DNA from: Glycine soja
Taxonomy: Eukaryota > Streptophyta > Magnoliopsida > Fabales > Fabaceae
Reading direction: 5' to 3'
NCBI RefSeq assembly: GCF_004193775.1
Contig: NC_041009.1
Span: 45,439,534 to 45,503,533, forward strand
Length of the DNA stretch: 64,000 bases
Position numbers and translations under genes: made by a program. The notes beneath the pieces were generated by a model that searched no databases, was not told where the DNA came from, and saw only the letters and a program-made list of their open reading frames with translations. Below are positions 1-14,579 of the stretch, piece by piece. The stretch's first letter is position 1. Each line of letters opens with the position of its first letter.

Positions 1-20
1 AGCCTCCCGAATATATAGTT

Positions 21-61
<41 letters not shown>

Positions 62-1900
62 TATCTAATGATACGTTGCTTATATATTTGGTATTACATG
101 TAATTGTATTTATTATGTGTTATATATATTTGTGTATTTATAAGTTTTGAAGTTAGATATATTTCATTATTATGATACATGCTTATTTATTAGTTAAATA
201 TTTTTGTTGTTAGTTAATCGAGATTTAGAGGTGTATATCAATATTTTATGCTTAATGTTTTGATTTGGTTAGTGCGTATATACTACCTTGAATTTATATT
301 GTTATTAATTAATTGACATTGAAGATGTTATAATGTTGCTTTGATATAATTTTAAAAATTATTCGAGTTGATGTGTATGTAGTAGGTTATGTTTTATAAA
401 TATTGATATGAATGTATAACATGATATATCAGTATAATTGAAGTATGTGATTAAGAGAGAGGCCCATGCCGTTAGATATTACGGAGGGTTAGTGAGCATC
501 ATGCTGAATCTCTCTACCATTTCCTTCTCTTCCACTAATCACACAACTGTAAGACCCTTTAAAGACGACGAGTTAATGTGCGATGAGTTGTGATTGGTTC
601 TACGGTGAGAACCCAACGAGTTTAATCACTTGAGGCGCAATGAGTTAAAATAATTTTGAAAAATAATTGAGATTTTGAGTAGTTGTGTGCATTGCATAGT
701 TTATAGGTAGAGTTTGTGTGTTAAAATATTTTTCTGGGTTGGACCTAAATCAGGAGGGAGGAGCCCTTACGAACTCCTCGGAGTCTAGGCCTTGGGGTAA
801 ATACACTCGATTTGAGTGTTCTTTTAAGCCTAAGTTGATCCCATATGATTAGAGCATTCTCGCAAAACAGAGTAATCCTATCTCCCTATGATTTCACTTA
901 GTGAGAGTGATCTAACTTACCCATTGTGAGGCATGTCCCGTCATGTGCTCCTAGGCGCCCGATGAGGTTTTCACTGAAAAATGATACCACATTGTATGTA
1001 GACTTGAGTCTAACATATTTGTTGCATAATATTTGTGTTTGACTTTCATTGAGTTAACAATTACGATTGGATGTTATTTTCTGGAGTGTGTGAACTTGAA
1101 TGAGTGTGAATAATGTGTGATTTTGTGAAGTGATGTTATTTATATAAATTCAACTCTAAGTAATATATGTTTAAGATGCTCTAATGTTTTATTATATACG
1201 AATGTGATAACTCACTCTCCCAGTGTGTATTTGTGTTTGGACTGATTGTCTTTTAAGTGAGCCAACATATAATGAGTTTCATGCCGGAGATTGAGAGATT
1301 TAGCCTGTGATAGGGATGTGCTTTGATAAGTGTGAGTGACATCGGGACGTAGGATTTTACTTCATATGTTATAACTCCGTGAATGATATAATTGTGTTAT
1401 ATTTTCTGTTTTAACTTTTGTTTTATATTGATTCAGAATGAGCGGTCTTATTTTGAGTCGGGATAACTTTATCTTTTATCTAAATAGTTTCTAGTATGAT
1501 TTCAATAAGTAGATGTGAATCTTTTATTTTTTTTAAATTGATTTAACATCATGTATGGCTTATTATGAAAAATGTAAAAAGTATAATTTTTCATGAATGT
1601 AACTCACTCTTATAAGTTTGACTCATTCTAGGTACTAAAAGAACACCAACGATTAGCTTTACACCCGTTGAAGTGTCAACTACGATTTCTCCCTTTCCTT
1701 TGACATCAAGTACTCTTCATTACCTTATCATCAATTTGGAGAGTACTCTAGCTAATGTCAGTTCAATCACCCATCAAGAATGAACATTGAAAGCTTCTGA
1801 ATTTCAAATCTCATCAGGACCCCACTGAAAGAGAATCCCATCCAATCATTTCCCTTCCACGACGCGCATATGTATGACTAACATGATCGAATGGACTTTT
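1..1900 (+). repeat. Unclassified dispersed non-coding repeat, no gene
   Basis: This stretch has no supportable coding frame. It opens with an AT dinucleotide run (about 26-58). The part around 790-1060 is clearly related, after reverse complementing, to 42640-42890. Shared blocks include the string 'agttgatc' followed by an ACATG/ATATG word, 'gtgagagtgat' versus 'gtaagagtgat', 'cccattgtg', and 'gacttgagtctaa' versus 'tctacgggtctaa'. The two are therefore diverged members of one repeat family in opposite orientation. The family may derive from a non-autonomous LTR retrotransposon, but I saw no LTR pair, primer-binding site or protein to confirm that. Confidence 0.5.
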
Positions 1901-3701
1901 TGATTAGTGTGGTAATGACTAACTCTTTTAATATATATTTTTCTTTTGCAATGAATTTTGAATATCGTATTATCAATTTTTAGATTCCAGTTGATGAAAT
2001 GATAATTTAAACTGTGGTATTATTAGTTTTGAAACTTCCCTTATAAGATTCAATCCATGCATCTTCTGAAATCCTAGTGGAGATTCAATAATAGTTACTG
2101 AGAATGCTAAAAAAAACTTGATCTTAAATACACAAGGAAGAAGGAACACAGTAATTTGATTGGTGCAAATATATATCACTTGGTAACAAAGACCAGTTCT
2201 CTTGAAATATTGATATTTAATCGTGAGGCACGTATTGGATCGGTGCTAGTGGAATTCTTGACTTCTGGTCAAACAGGCTTGTTTTGTTTGTATAATGCTT
2301 ACAATAAGCGACTATCAATGGAATTAGTGTGGGGTATACATTGTGATGTGAGGATGGGTAGCTATTATACAGTCATGGAAAATTGTCGGCTTGTGTAAAT
2401 TTCTATGATTACTTGGCATGGTACCTTAGGTACCTTTTAATGCAATAAAATTTTATTTGGCTAATAAAAAAAATGTGAGGGGCATATTCATATTATATAT
2501 ATATATATATAAGTCTATGTATTTTTGACAAAATTAGTTAGAATGATTTTTTTTATAAGAGTTAGAATGATGCTACATCTGTAATGAAGTATAAACAAAA
2601 AAAAAATGTATGGGTGATGGAATAAAGTATAAAAGTAAATTTAAACTAATTCTCATATTTCATAATATTATCTTTAGAATGTTATTCATTTAATTAAAAT
2701 TTTATTTCCAACAAACATTATATTCTTTTTGTCTTATGCAAATTGGAGAGTGTATTTTAGGAAATAATTTAATTTTTTTATTGAGACAATCAACATTAAA
2801 TGATGTTAACTAATTTTATTAAAGGAAGAGAGTTAATTTTTTTATATGTTAACTAATTTCACTTGAAAGCTCAAGTTATTCTAAATCTCCTAATATTTTA
2901 TTTAATTCTTATAGATAAAAAAACATAAAAAAATGAGTTATAGATAATTTACAGTAAAAATAATTTCATTACATTTTGTCCTAAAATTTTGAAAATTTCT
3001 CTTTGAAGTCCTTTACTTAATTCCGTTGATTTTTCAATTAAAAGTTTGCAACGGTAGTTGTTCTAACATCAAGGCAGTAGTATGTAATGCGCCATTAGAA
3101 GAATAGAAAAAACCATATTACAGTTCTATTATTCCTTAACAAGTACATACAATTAAACTCGTATATTACCTATATTGTAGGTGGAACCTGATTCCGGGAA
3201 CAAACATTAACGGGTACATTGTCTGTAATAGGTGGAGATAATTTACATTTAATAGAAAATATTAACTGAGTTAAAAGAGAATTAAAAGGGAAATTTTGAA
3301 AATTCAAGAGGCCAAATACAATAAAATTATTTTGAGAGAACTAAAACCAATATCAATCAATATTGATAGTATTATTTTTGGAGAACTAAAATCAATATCA
3401 ATCAATATTTGGAGGATCAAAATCATATTTAACCCTAAATATATTTTAAAATGTAGAAACATTACAGTTTTCCAATTATGAACAATTGAAACTAGTAGCA
3501 ACATTTTTTAAAGAGTAAGTTTAGCCACATCTAGACTAAATTAACTACTGTGGTTTATTGTTCTTAAAACTAATACCAAAAGGGAAGGAAAAAAACAAAT
3601 ATTAGGGAATCATTCTTAGATATTGAAAGGATTCTACTAAAGTTCAGCACAAGAAATCACAAATATAGTAACGGCAGCAACCTGCAACAACATGCCTCCC
3701 T
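1901..3701. other. AT-rich intergenic stretch downstream of ceramidase
   Basis: No gene is supportable. It contains short homopolymers, an AT microsatellite near 2494-2512, and a small tandem duplication of about 56 bp near 3333-3410 (two copies of a 'gagaactaaaa..caatatcaatcaatatt' unit). An 80-codon open frame at 2156-2398 matches nothing I recognise and is probably chance. The 3' UTR and polyadenylation site of the ceramidase gene should lie just below 3702, but no single signal stands out. Confidence 0.5.
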
Positions 3702-6700
3702 TTAGGCTACTACAAACGCAGTGGATGAACCTGTAAAGTGATGAATTGATCCAAATAAGCCCTTTGCAGCACCAAAGTGACTTAATCTGTACACACCAGG
3801 AGTCACACCCTGCGGTATCGTCCATTCCAAGGTTCCTTTACTCCTAGAACTGAGTTTGGAAGGCCTTGACCACTTATAGCGCAGACAGAAATCATCATCA
3901 TCATAAGCAGGAATCCAAGCATCCTTTTCTTGGAGAAATTCGACCAGTGCAAAGGTGCCTTCAGTCATCAGGTCATTGCGAGGGCACGCGGACCAGAACG
4001 AAGCTGTCACCATGTCACCACTCTTGAAGGTGGAGTTCCGTGGTACATCGGCACAAACATCCCCGAAATTCACACCAAGGGGGGTTGCATCCAGCACAAC
4101 AGGTGGAAGTAAGCTTATTTGCTTCTCCAGGAGATCAGGAGGTAGAGGACCAGGTTCTACAGGTTCACCATAGATTAGAGCCTCTGCAAGTTTCTTAAAC
4201 TCCTGAATGTATGCACTGAGTGTGTGTGGGCCATATAGCGTAGAAGCACCCTAAAAACAAGGAAAAAGTCAGAAAGCTATATGGAATCGATACAGAAAAA
4301 ATGATATTGTTACTGTAATATTCTCCATATGCAGGTGCATGTTGGCACATATGCACACAAGTGTGCATGATGATTGGTCTATCTATGATAGAAGCATGAA
4401 CAAATTTTCAAACATGCCAGAAAAGTTTCTGACTGTCTGTTTCTATCACTCTTGTCAATAAAAAGTGATATGATTTGATTAAGAATTTGGATCACTAAAA
4501 AAAAAATTTCGCCAATGTTGCATTTGTTCTCGCTATGGCAATCTAAGAGATGTGAAATGTTTGCTGCGATTTCATGTCGCTAACAACTGACCTCATATCT
4601 TTGCACCTGGTACTCTTCATATGTAGTGATGTACTGTGAATAAGTATTAGTTAACCCTGCTATAACAATGTGAATGTCATCAAATTCAAAATCTTCTTCA
4701 CTAGTTAGCACCATCTTCACTGCATCACGAAGACGCCTCCCAGCCATTGTTGTGAATTCTGTCAGAATGAAAACAATTACAAACAATTATAACAGTTTCT
4801 GTCATAATTGAAACAACAGTTGAGGATGTGAAGGTAGAGATTCCAGCAATAACATATTACAGCCAAATTAGAGAGCAGGAGACAAGATGGTACCTCCTGG
4901 TACACTAAGAATGATAAGCTGCCCAATTCGGAGGATCTGAATTGGAAGTATTGAAGGCTGCAAAACTAACATGAATAAGAAAGGTTTATACCAGTAATGG
5001 TTATCTTTTTATTAGCACACAATACTAGATCTGCATCCCGGAAGTGATACAGTAAAACTTTTCTATAGAACTTCTGTTAACAAAGGACATGATTGGGAAA
5101 TAAATGCCACCCTTGCGGCTGTAATTAAGGCAGACCCCAAAGAGATTGCAATTAAGGCAGACTCGGGGTGATTGCAATCAAAGCAGCTTTCCAACACTCC
5201 CCCTCAAGCCCAAGGCAATCAACTTGGGAGTGATTGCAACTAAGGTGGCTTTCCAAAAGAAGTCTATCCCAAAATAAAAGATAAGACCAAGATGTGACAG
5301 TGGTATATCTGTAGAGAGCTAAATAGAGTCCCTATTCGATCAACATAAAAACGATAATTGAACTGAACGAAGGGACTACAAAATCATTATATTCAGGATG
5401 TGCGAGTAACCTACAGCCCAATCATATGGTTTCTTCATTTCACCAGTATCTAGCAAAATGGGCTTCGGGTGCTGACAATCTATTTGTTCCCTGCTTGGAG
5501 TCTTAAGCATGTCACGGACCAGCTTCCAGAAAGGATTGCCCTGATGTGTATGAGAACAAATAATAAGCATACACCATGACTAATATTTAAGACTACAAGT
5601 CTAGGATAATGGGAAAGCATAAGGTATAAAACAATGATTACCTTATCATCCCCTTGCTGAAAATCAAAAGCTCCTGGTCCATCTGTTGTTCCAGCCGCAA
5701 ATGCAAACCCCATTGCAGCAGGGCATGTCTTTACAACCTCTGAATATCCTTGATCAGAAATAGTTACCTCAAGTTGGGAAAAATCTATATATGCATGTCG
5801 AAAATCAACATCCCCTTCAATCTCTTCATCTGCAGCATTGAAAAGATCCACTGCTTTTCTAAATTGTCTTTCTCCTATAATGCGGGTACTTTCAAATTCA
5901 TCTGGGTAGCTGCCACACAAGTTATGGGATGCAATTTAGTAATTCTAAAGGCTTAGATGGCATTTCCATACACTTATGACAACAAGAGTATCAATGAATA
6001 ATTACCCAGGTCCTCGGCTATAGCATAATTCATTCTTCCCTCCACATGTACTATGATTGAAGTCACAAGGTAATCCAGTGTCTATGCAAAATGCTCCAAG
6101 CACATTCGGACTAACATCTCCACAGTTTGATTGACAAAATGCAGATACAAATCGACGCTTGCCAACCTTCCTATGAGCACTTCTCACACGTTTAGCAACA
6201 CTTGAAGTTTTAGTTACTGGTCTACCAGGAGGAGACTGGAAGGAGGTAGCCAGTTCCAGTAATTCACGGTCTGCACCAATGAATTTTAAATGAGCATATA
6301 ATTCATTTTCTATTTTCAGATATATCCCTACTACTGACCTAGTTACATAACATCAATTATACAAAGTAAGGCATCATTCATCCAATAGATTGCTCAGTCA
6401 GCCATAGGACTTTCAAGCTGAAAAGACTTGTAACATTAATGCAAAGGATCTACCTTAAATTTGCATAACAATATGATGTGATACCCCATATTACCAAAGC
6501 ACAACAAGAATTAGCAGGTAAAAACATGTAGACATACTAAATGTAGCCAAGAATTAGATGAATGTAAGTGTCAAGACTACAATATTGCAATTACTTTATT
6601 TGAGCTATAATTCAAGACATACAGACAAATGCTTGTCACTTGTCAGTATATGCATATGATCAAGCATTAACTACTTGTTACTTCCCAACTACCAGATACA

Positions 6701-8741
6701 ATCTGAATAAAAGCCTTGATCAGTCAAGCAAACAGAAATGAAAAAGACTTGGTTGCTTACATAGTAAAATATTCTTTGGTTCTTCAACCAAAGTATGAAA
6801 CAGTCAAACAGATGTAATATCTAAAAAGTCATATGTCATATCATTCATGACTGGTTCATCTACAAAACCATTTGAGGACACAATTTGTACTGAATCACCA
6901 TCAACATCAAGGGTTTCAAAAAGTGATAGTATTCCAAATGATGAATTCACCTGGCATGTAGAAATACAAATATTCATGCTATTTAATTGGGATACTTATC
7001 TTGTTTCTTAAATCTGTGTTGGAAAAGAAGCTAGTAATTTCGTCAATGGATGCATTGCATCCAAAAACAAAGCATAAGTAACATACGATTATCATGATGG
7101 CTAGGAATTATATTTGGCATTCTTCTGGGCAAGGCATCATCTTCAAATACTACAGAATCTGTTCTTCCATAATCTTTTTGCTCAAACCAGTCTTCCATAA
7201 ATCGTGCAGCAGCACCTTTATTATCCCCACTAATTAATGAGTTTGTACGACTCATTGAAGTTCCATGAGTAGGGAACCAATTGAAGCTTCCAACAGGTCC
7301 CCATTCATCGTCAACAAATTTTAAAAGAGTCATATCTGTATCAACATTATACTTATATTTTCTTCTCTCTCCAGCAGGATTATTGAGATAAGCACTGGGA
7401 CTGCGACTTACACCAGCATCTAAGAGTTCTCCTGCATGTTAAAGATAACCTTCCAATGAGTCATAAGTTATTACCATCCAATTTCACCTAAAGGGAAGGA
7501 AAAGATCATAATTTTATCCCGTGAAAAACAAAACCAGTACAGCAATAGAGATCTAGTATCGAACTTGAACCAATAACTACACTAGAGAAAAAATAAATGA
7601 ACTTTTTATGGTGCTACTCCATACCTGCTGTGGTTTTTATTTTTTCCTCTTTCTTAGCACATATATTTCCAAGTTTGATATTTCATCAACCAAGCCAGTG
7701 CCAGACATACATGGCACTTAGTAGCAATAAACACTAACTAAAGTTCGTACATAAGAATTCAAATTGAAAGTTATGAAGAGGTCTTGAAAGAATAACTTGA
7801 CAGTATAACAGTAGCACTGTTCCTTTGGTCTTCGAACTTTAAAAAATACTACACAAAATGTAATACTAAAATTGATTCCTGTAATTCTAAATCTTTTCTG
7901 ACATGATTCAACAGTATGCAAAACTACCATCAGTAAAATAAATTGACATGAAAGTTATGGATGTTGGATTGCATGCTTGTATTGTACCTGTGTATAAGAG
8001 CCTAGGGAGGAAAGAAGAAAAGTATGCAATTTTTTTCCCTTACCCTTATTGACAAATATTGATCCTGGGCGGAGATTTTCATGGGCCTGGATAATGCATT
8101 TCTCAATGCCATCGACAATGACATCAAAGGACTGGTGCACAAATCCAAGAGAAGTTACAATGTACACAACATATTGGAGATAACCCCCAGGACCAGCATG
8201 AGTGTGAATTCCACTAATGGCTACATTCTCTTCAGTATATAGATCACCATATCTGCCAAACAGAATGCAAGTATGACTTCAAGCACACAGCTATTGAGAT
8301 CAAAATATTTTACTACCAGCAGAAACCAAAGTAAAATTTCTCAAGATACCACAATTTCTTTATCACAGTAACTCTTGAGACTAGTCACTATTAGTACCTT
8401 GCTTTCAGCCTCTCAATTACTTTGATCTTCACAATCTGTGAAGCCATGCAAGCATCAAGGTTCACAAACACTACCCGGTTACCATTTGGCTCTGCAACAA
8501 TGAAAGCACGAGCCCGCAGCCTGAAGTGAATTCCGGACGCAATCTGTCCTGTGTTAGCATACCCCATCATGTTAACATCAGCAGCAGGGCCAGTAATGTC
8601 ATAGCTTCCGAGACCAACCAAGTAGTCAGAACCAGAACACACATCACTCTTCAGTAGCAGCAGGAGTAAGAAAAGGATCCAAACTCGCACATTTGCACAT
8701 TCCCTCCAAACATTCAAATGATCAAAGGAAGGAAACTCCAT
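3702..8741 (-). CDS. Neutral ceramidase (9 coding exons, complete)
   Basis: Neutral ceramidase hydrolyses the N-acyl bond of ceramide to release sphingosine and a fatty acid, in the secretory or cell-surface compartment. The coding exons join as 8741-8398, 8252-8044, 7431-7087, 6270-6006, 5909-5642, 5540-5415, 4957-4894, 4758-4592 and 4250-3702. All introns are GT-AG and the phases close, giving 778 aa, the usual length of the plant family. The first in-frame ATG starts MEFPSF and precedes a hydrophobic run (residues about 21-30, WILFLLLLLL), a likely signal peptide. Visible family motifs are NLDACMASQ (94-102), the metal-site HTHAGPGG (131-138), FPTHGTSM with His240, SGDNKG (252-257), GDVSPN (350-355) whose Ser353 is the expected nucleophile, GEFTTMAGRR, and TYEEYQVQRYEGAS (from about 586). 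It ends in the beta-sandwich C-terminal domain. No break or lost catalytic residue is seen, so it looks functional. Confidence 0.95.
5095..5290. repeat. Short repeat-derived insert in ceramidase intron 6
   Basis: The intron between coding exons 6 and 7 (4958-5414) carries a GC-richer block with internal repetition: 'gattgcaattaaggcag' at about 5142 and close variants ('gattgcaatcaaagcag', 'gattgcaactaaggtgg') downstream. It also has 'caacactccccctcaag', a phrase common in plant Copia LTRs. The family is inferred only from this resemblance; no element ends were found. Confidence 0.3.
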
Positions 8742-9340
8742 CACACACTCAATTTCAAAGCAAAAAAGAGCCAATTTTGCCAAGCTTAGCAAGTTCTTCT
8801 CATTCCCCTTCACCAAAATACACCCACAAAAGAAGCTTTAATTTCAGTCATCTTAACAAAAAAACATGAATCACAATTGGAATTCCAGAACTAACTACGC
8901 TAGGTGCATGATCAGAACCCAATAGTCGATAACAGCTTCACAAATCACAATCAATCATAAAATAATAATATTTCAAAATTAATTAAAAAAAGGAAAAAAG
9001 ACAAACCTTTTCTTACCACCCAGATAAAAAAGCAGCTAATTTTACATGAAGATAAACATGGGGTAGTAGTATAAGCTATATTCAGTTCACTCTTGAAACT
9101 ATTGATTACATAGAGAGTGTCCCAGAAAGTGTGTGTGTAGAGAGAGAGAGTCTAATGGAGTAAAAGCAACGAAAAGGAATGGAAGGAAAAGTTGCAAGTA
9201 GTAACCTTGACTTGTAGGAAGCAACTGTAAGTGGCAACTGCCAACGACCTTGAGAAGACACGAATGGGTAATTTCCCTCTGAAATTTGAAGCTTCCCAAT
9301 TTGACATTATTAGTAATCATCACCATTACCAATAAATAAA
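8742..9340 (-). other. Ceramidase 5' leader region
   Basis: This is the sequence upstream of the ceramidase ATG. The frame stays open for 25 codons above the ATG but contains no ATG, only TTG and GTG, which supports 8739-8741 as the start. CT-rich tracts on the coding strand (for example around 9130-9150, 'gagagagaga' on plus) fit a plant 5' UTR. A 5' UTR intron is possible but cannot be placed with confidence. Confidence 0.35.
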
Positions 9341-9751
9341 CAAAATAAGCGAGTTACATAAACAAATAACACATTAACCTTCTTTGTCCTAAATGTGGAG
9401 ATTTTACAATTTCAGCCTAGGATTCGCAGCATTCGAACATATAACAACACATCGTCCCTTTTGTCAAGTTTGGGCCTAGCTTTTATGAAATTGTTTAAAG
9501 GAACAAGGTTACTCGCATAGTGTTTTTTGCGATAAAACCAAATGCTATTCACCTAGTGTCTAGTGATTATAAAGTTAATCTGCGTGCCAATTTCTTTTTT
9601 AATTAAAAAATGGTTATGCACTTATGCTTGAGTTAAAGTGAAACTTATGCTTGAGTTAAAGTGAATTATGGATAATCTATACATGTAATAAAGCCTAAAC
9701 TTTGCATTTGATTTTTACTTTTTTTTATACCTATTTACTCTTTTAAGTTAT

Positions 9752-10152
9752 ACTCTCAATGTCCCAAAATATAAGGCACTAATTCACTAATTCATACTAA
9801 TTAAAAAATTAATTTTGGTAATAATATTAAATTTATCTGTAATTATAATATATTTGTTAAAATTATCCTTAAAGTTATTAAAACTAAATATATCACTTCT
9901 TTTTGTTAACTACTTTTCATCTAGATAATTAATGTATGAAAAAAGAGTAATAGTAATAGAATTTTAATTTTTAAAACCAAACTCTCTCATCCTTGTGACA
10001 GAGAAAGAATCAATTCATAACATTTATTATTTATGAGTTAAAATAAATAAGAGTATTTCAGTAAAAAAAATAACAAATTAAAAAAAGTTAGAAAAAAATC
10101 TTACAAAAAAGAAAAAAACTTCAAAATAATATTTTAGAGACAGATGAAATAT
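9752..10152. mobile_element. Diverged Stowaway-like MITE
   Basis: The left end reads 'actctcaatgtcccaaaata' and the right end, reverse complemented, 'tttcatctgtctctaaaata'. Both resemble the common plant Stowaway (Tc1/mariner) terminus of the CTCCCTCCGTCCC-AAAATA type. The interior is AT-rich with no coding capacity. It fills about 400 bp of the intergenic space between the divergent ceramidase and RuvBL2 genes, so it could affect either promoter. Ends are given to within a few bases; no clean TA duplication is claimed. Confidence 0.5.
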
Positions 10153-10210
10153 AAATTACAAATTATTTTTCAATGACAACACTTATTATAAAAACAAAAA
10201 AGGTTACGTT

Positions 10211-10280
10211 TATATATGTCCAACCAGTAACGTAACAGTGGCACAAGCACACTCCAAAGACCAAACCCTAAAAACCCTAA
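10211..10280 (+). promoter_or_regulatory. RuvBL2 core promoter: TATA box and double telo-box
   Basis: TATATATG lies at 10211-10218. Two overlapping AAACCCTA-type telo-boxes follow at 10263-10280. Telo-boxes next to the transcription start are known in plant ribosomal-protein and cell-proliferation genes. The start of transcription would lie near 10240-10250, giving a 5' UTR of about 80-90 nt before the ATG at 10332. Position and orientation are seen; the function is inferred. Confidence 0.55.
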
Positions 10281-12982
<2,702 letters not shown>

Positions 12983-13920
12983 ATTTACAAACATCTGTTA
13001 GAGAGTTCGTAATTTCCTGGTTAGTCTTTCTATAAGTTGCAGCAATTTGTTCCATGATCTGGTTGGTCAATGCACTTCAAATTGTGTTTGATATTGATCC
13101 CCAGGACTTTCCCGCGGTTGAACTGTGCACGACTGTGCAACTTATATACTATGAACATGGCAAGCTGTACCCAATTTATGCTATTACTGAGCATTTCCTC
13201 CCTCGTTTTTTTTTTTGTTGTATCATGGATGCACAATCATCAATAGAGAGTAGCTTTAACAGTAATTTATTAGACGTGGTTTACTATAGGCAGTCATATT
13301 ATTGAGATGAAATTCTAATTTTGATTGAAAAGTAATATGCAAAATATTTAAAGAATTGCATCTAAATTATGGCCACTGCTTTTGATAGAAAGAAAGGCTC
13401 TTATCTTTGACAATGTCTTGAGATTAGTTAAATGATAGTTTTAAGGCTTGTAAAAACCTGTGCTAGTACCCCTTTGCAGTATACCATGCCCCAAAACTTT
13501 GTTGCGGCTTGTGTGGGAATGCACTTCTCGTTTGATAACTTAAATGGGAATTTCAGGTCTTTGTGAATGAGGAGTAAGTGGAACGTAGTCTATAGTTATA
13601 CCGTGATAACAATAAGGAGTTCATACACAATTTGGTTTTAACTTAAGAGTGACTACCTGTGTTGTTTTCAAAGGTTATATAAATGCACGTTCAAAGGATA
13701 TATAAATTAAATTTTAAGAGATTAAATAATTTATGGCAAACTTGTTATCAAAGGGTATATAAATGCAAGTTCAAAGACCAAAATAGTTTGTTTTGTTACT
13801 TTGAAAACTAAATTATATTTTAACTTTAAAACTAAATGACTATCTTATTTTTATAAGCCAGTCCTCTTTATCTAATCTTGACTCGAATTAGTCATTATTA
13901 TTGTATTTAAACCAGTAGTC
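12983..13920. other. RuvBL2 3' UTR and downstream spacer
   Basis: The first few hundred bases after the RuvBL2 stop are probably 3' UTR. A repeated phrase 'atataaatgca(c/a)gttcaaag' occurs near 13678 and 13758. No further gene is seen, and an 83-codon frame at 13054-13305 is unsupported. Confidence 0.4.
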
Positions 13921-14362
13921 TTAAAAAAATATCATGGGTTAGTTAGCCAGTTTTATGTTCTTATGTTTCGGTCATTGGATGGAATGAAAAACAATTTAAA
14001 CCGGTGGTCTTAAAAACGGTTAATTAAATTTTTAGTATCTTAATTTTTTGATAATTTTTAAGCCCTTTATTAATTTTCGGTGAGTATTTTTAGTCTTTTA
14101 AATTTTATTTGTCTATCTCTAGTCTTTTATTTATTTTTTATTGTTTAAAATTAGTTCAAAATATATAAAAATCAGGAATTAAAAATGACAAAATAAAGAC
14201 TAATTTTGAGCAATAAAAATAGACAAATAAATTCAAGGGATGAAAAACGTTGATAAAAAATTAACAGAGAACTAAAATTTTTAAAAAAAAACTTTTAAAA
14301 AAATACCATGGGTTATGTACTTTATACTCTTAAGTTTCGGCCACCAGATGGAATGAAAAAGC
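13921..14362. mobile_element. MITE-like hairpin flanked by about 65-bp direct repeats
   Basis: The AT-rich centre (about 14020-14295) folds back on itself: 'tttatttgtctatctctagtc' on the left against the reverse complement of 'caataaaaatagacaaataaa' on the right. Outside the arms, a direct repeat 'taaaaaaata(t/c)catgggtta...atggaatgaaaaa' occurs at about 13923-13992 and 14297-14360. The flanks are much longer than a normal target-site duplication, so they may be a duplicated host segment or part of the element. Confidence 0.4.
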
Positions 14363-14579
14363 AACATAAGCACCTGAAATGATATATCATATTGCAAAGA
14401 AACTAAACAATTAAGAAAATGTTGAAGTAAACGCAAAGTGATAGACGTAGTATGCTTTTTTCGCAATTTGTGTTTCACCCTTTCATTTGATTTGATTGGA
14501 AGCAAAGCCATTGCGTAATATCAAGAGTGGATTTTCGAAGCGTTTTATATATAGCCATAATGATTCTTTTTCTGAATAA

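Noticed and set aside
2156..2398. 80-codon plus-strand frame
   Set aside because: No recognisable similarity, no promoter or splice context; probably chance.
8742..8816. Upstream start for ceramidase
   Set aside because: Only TTG/GTG codons are available; the ATG at 8741 directly precedes the signal-peptide-like segment.
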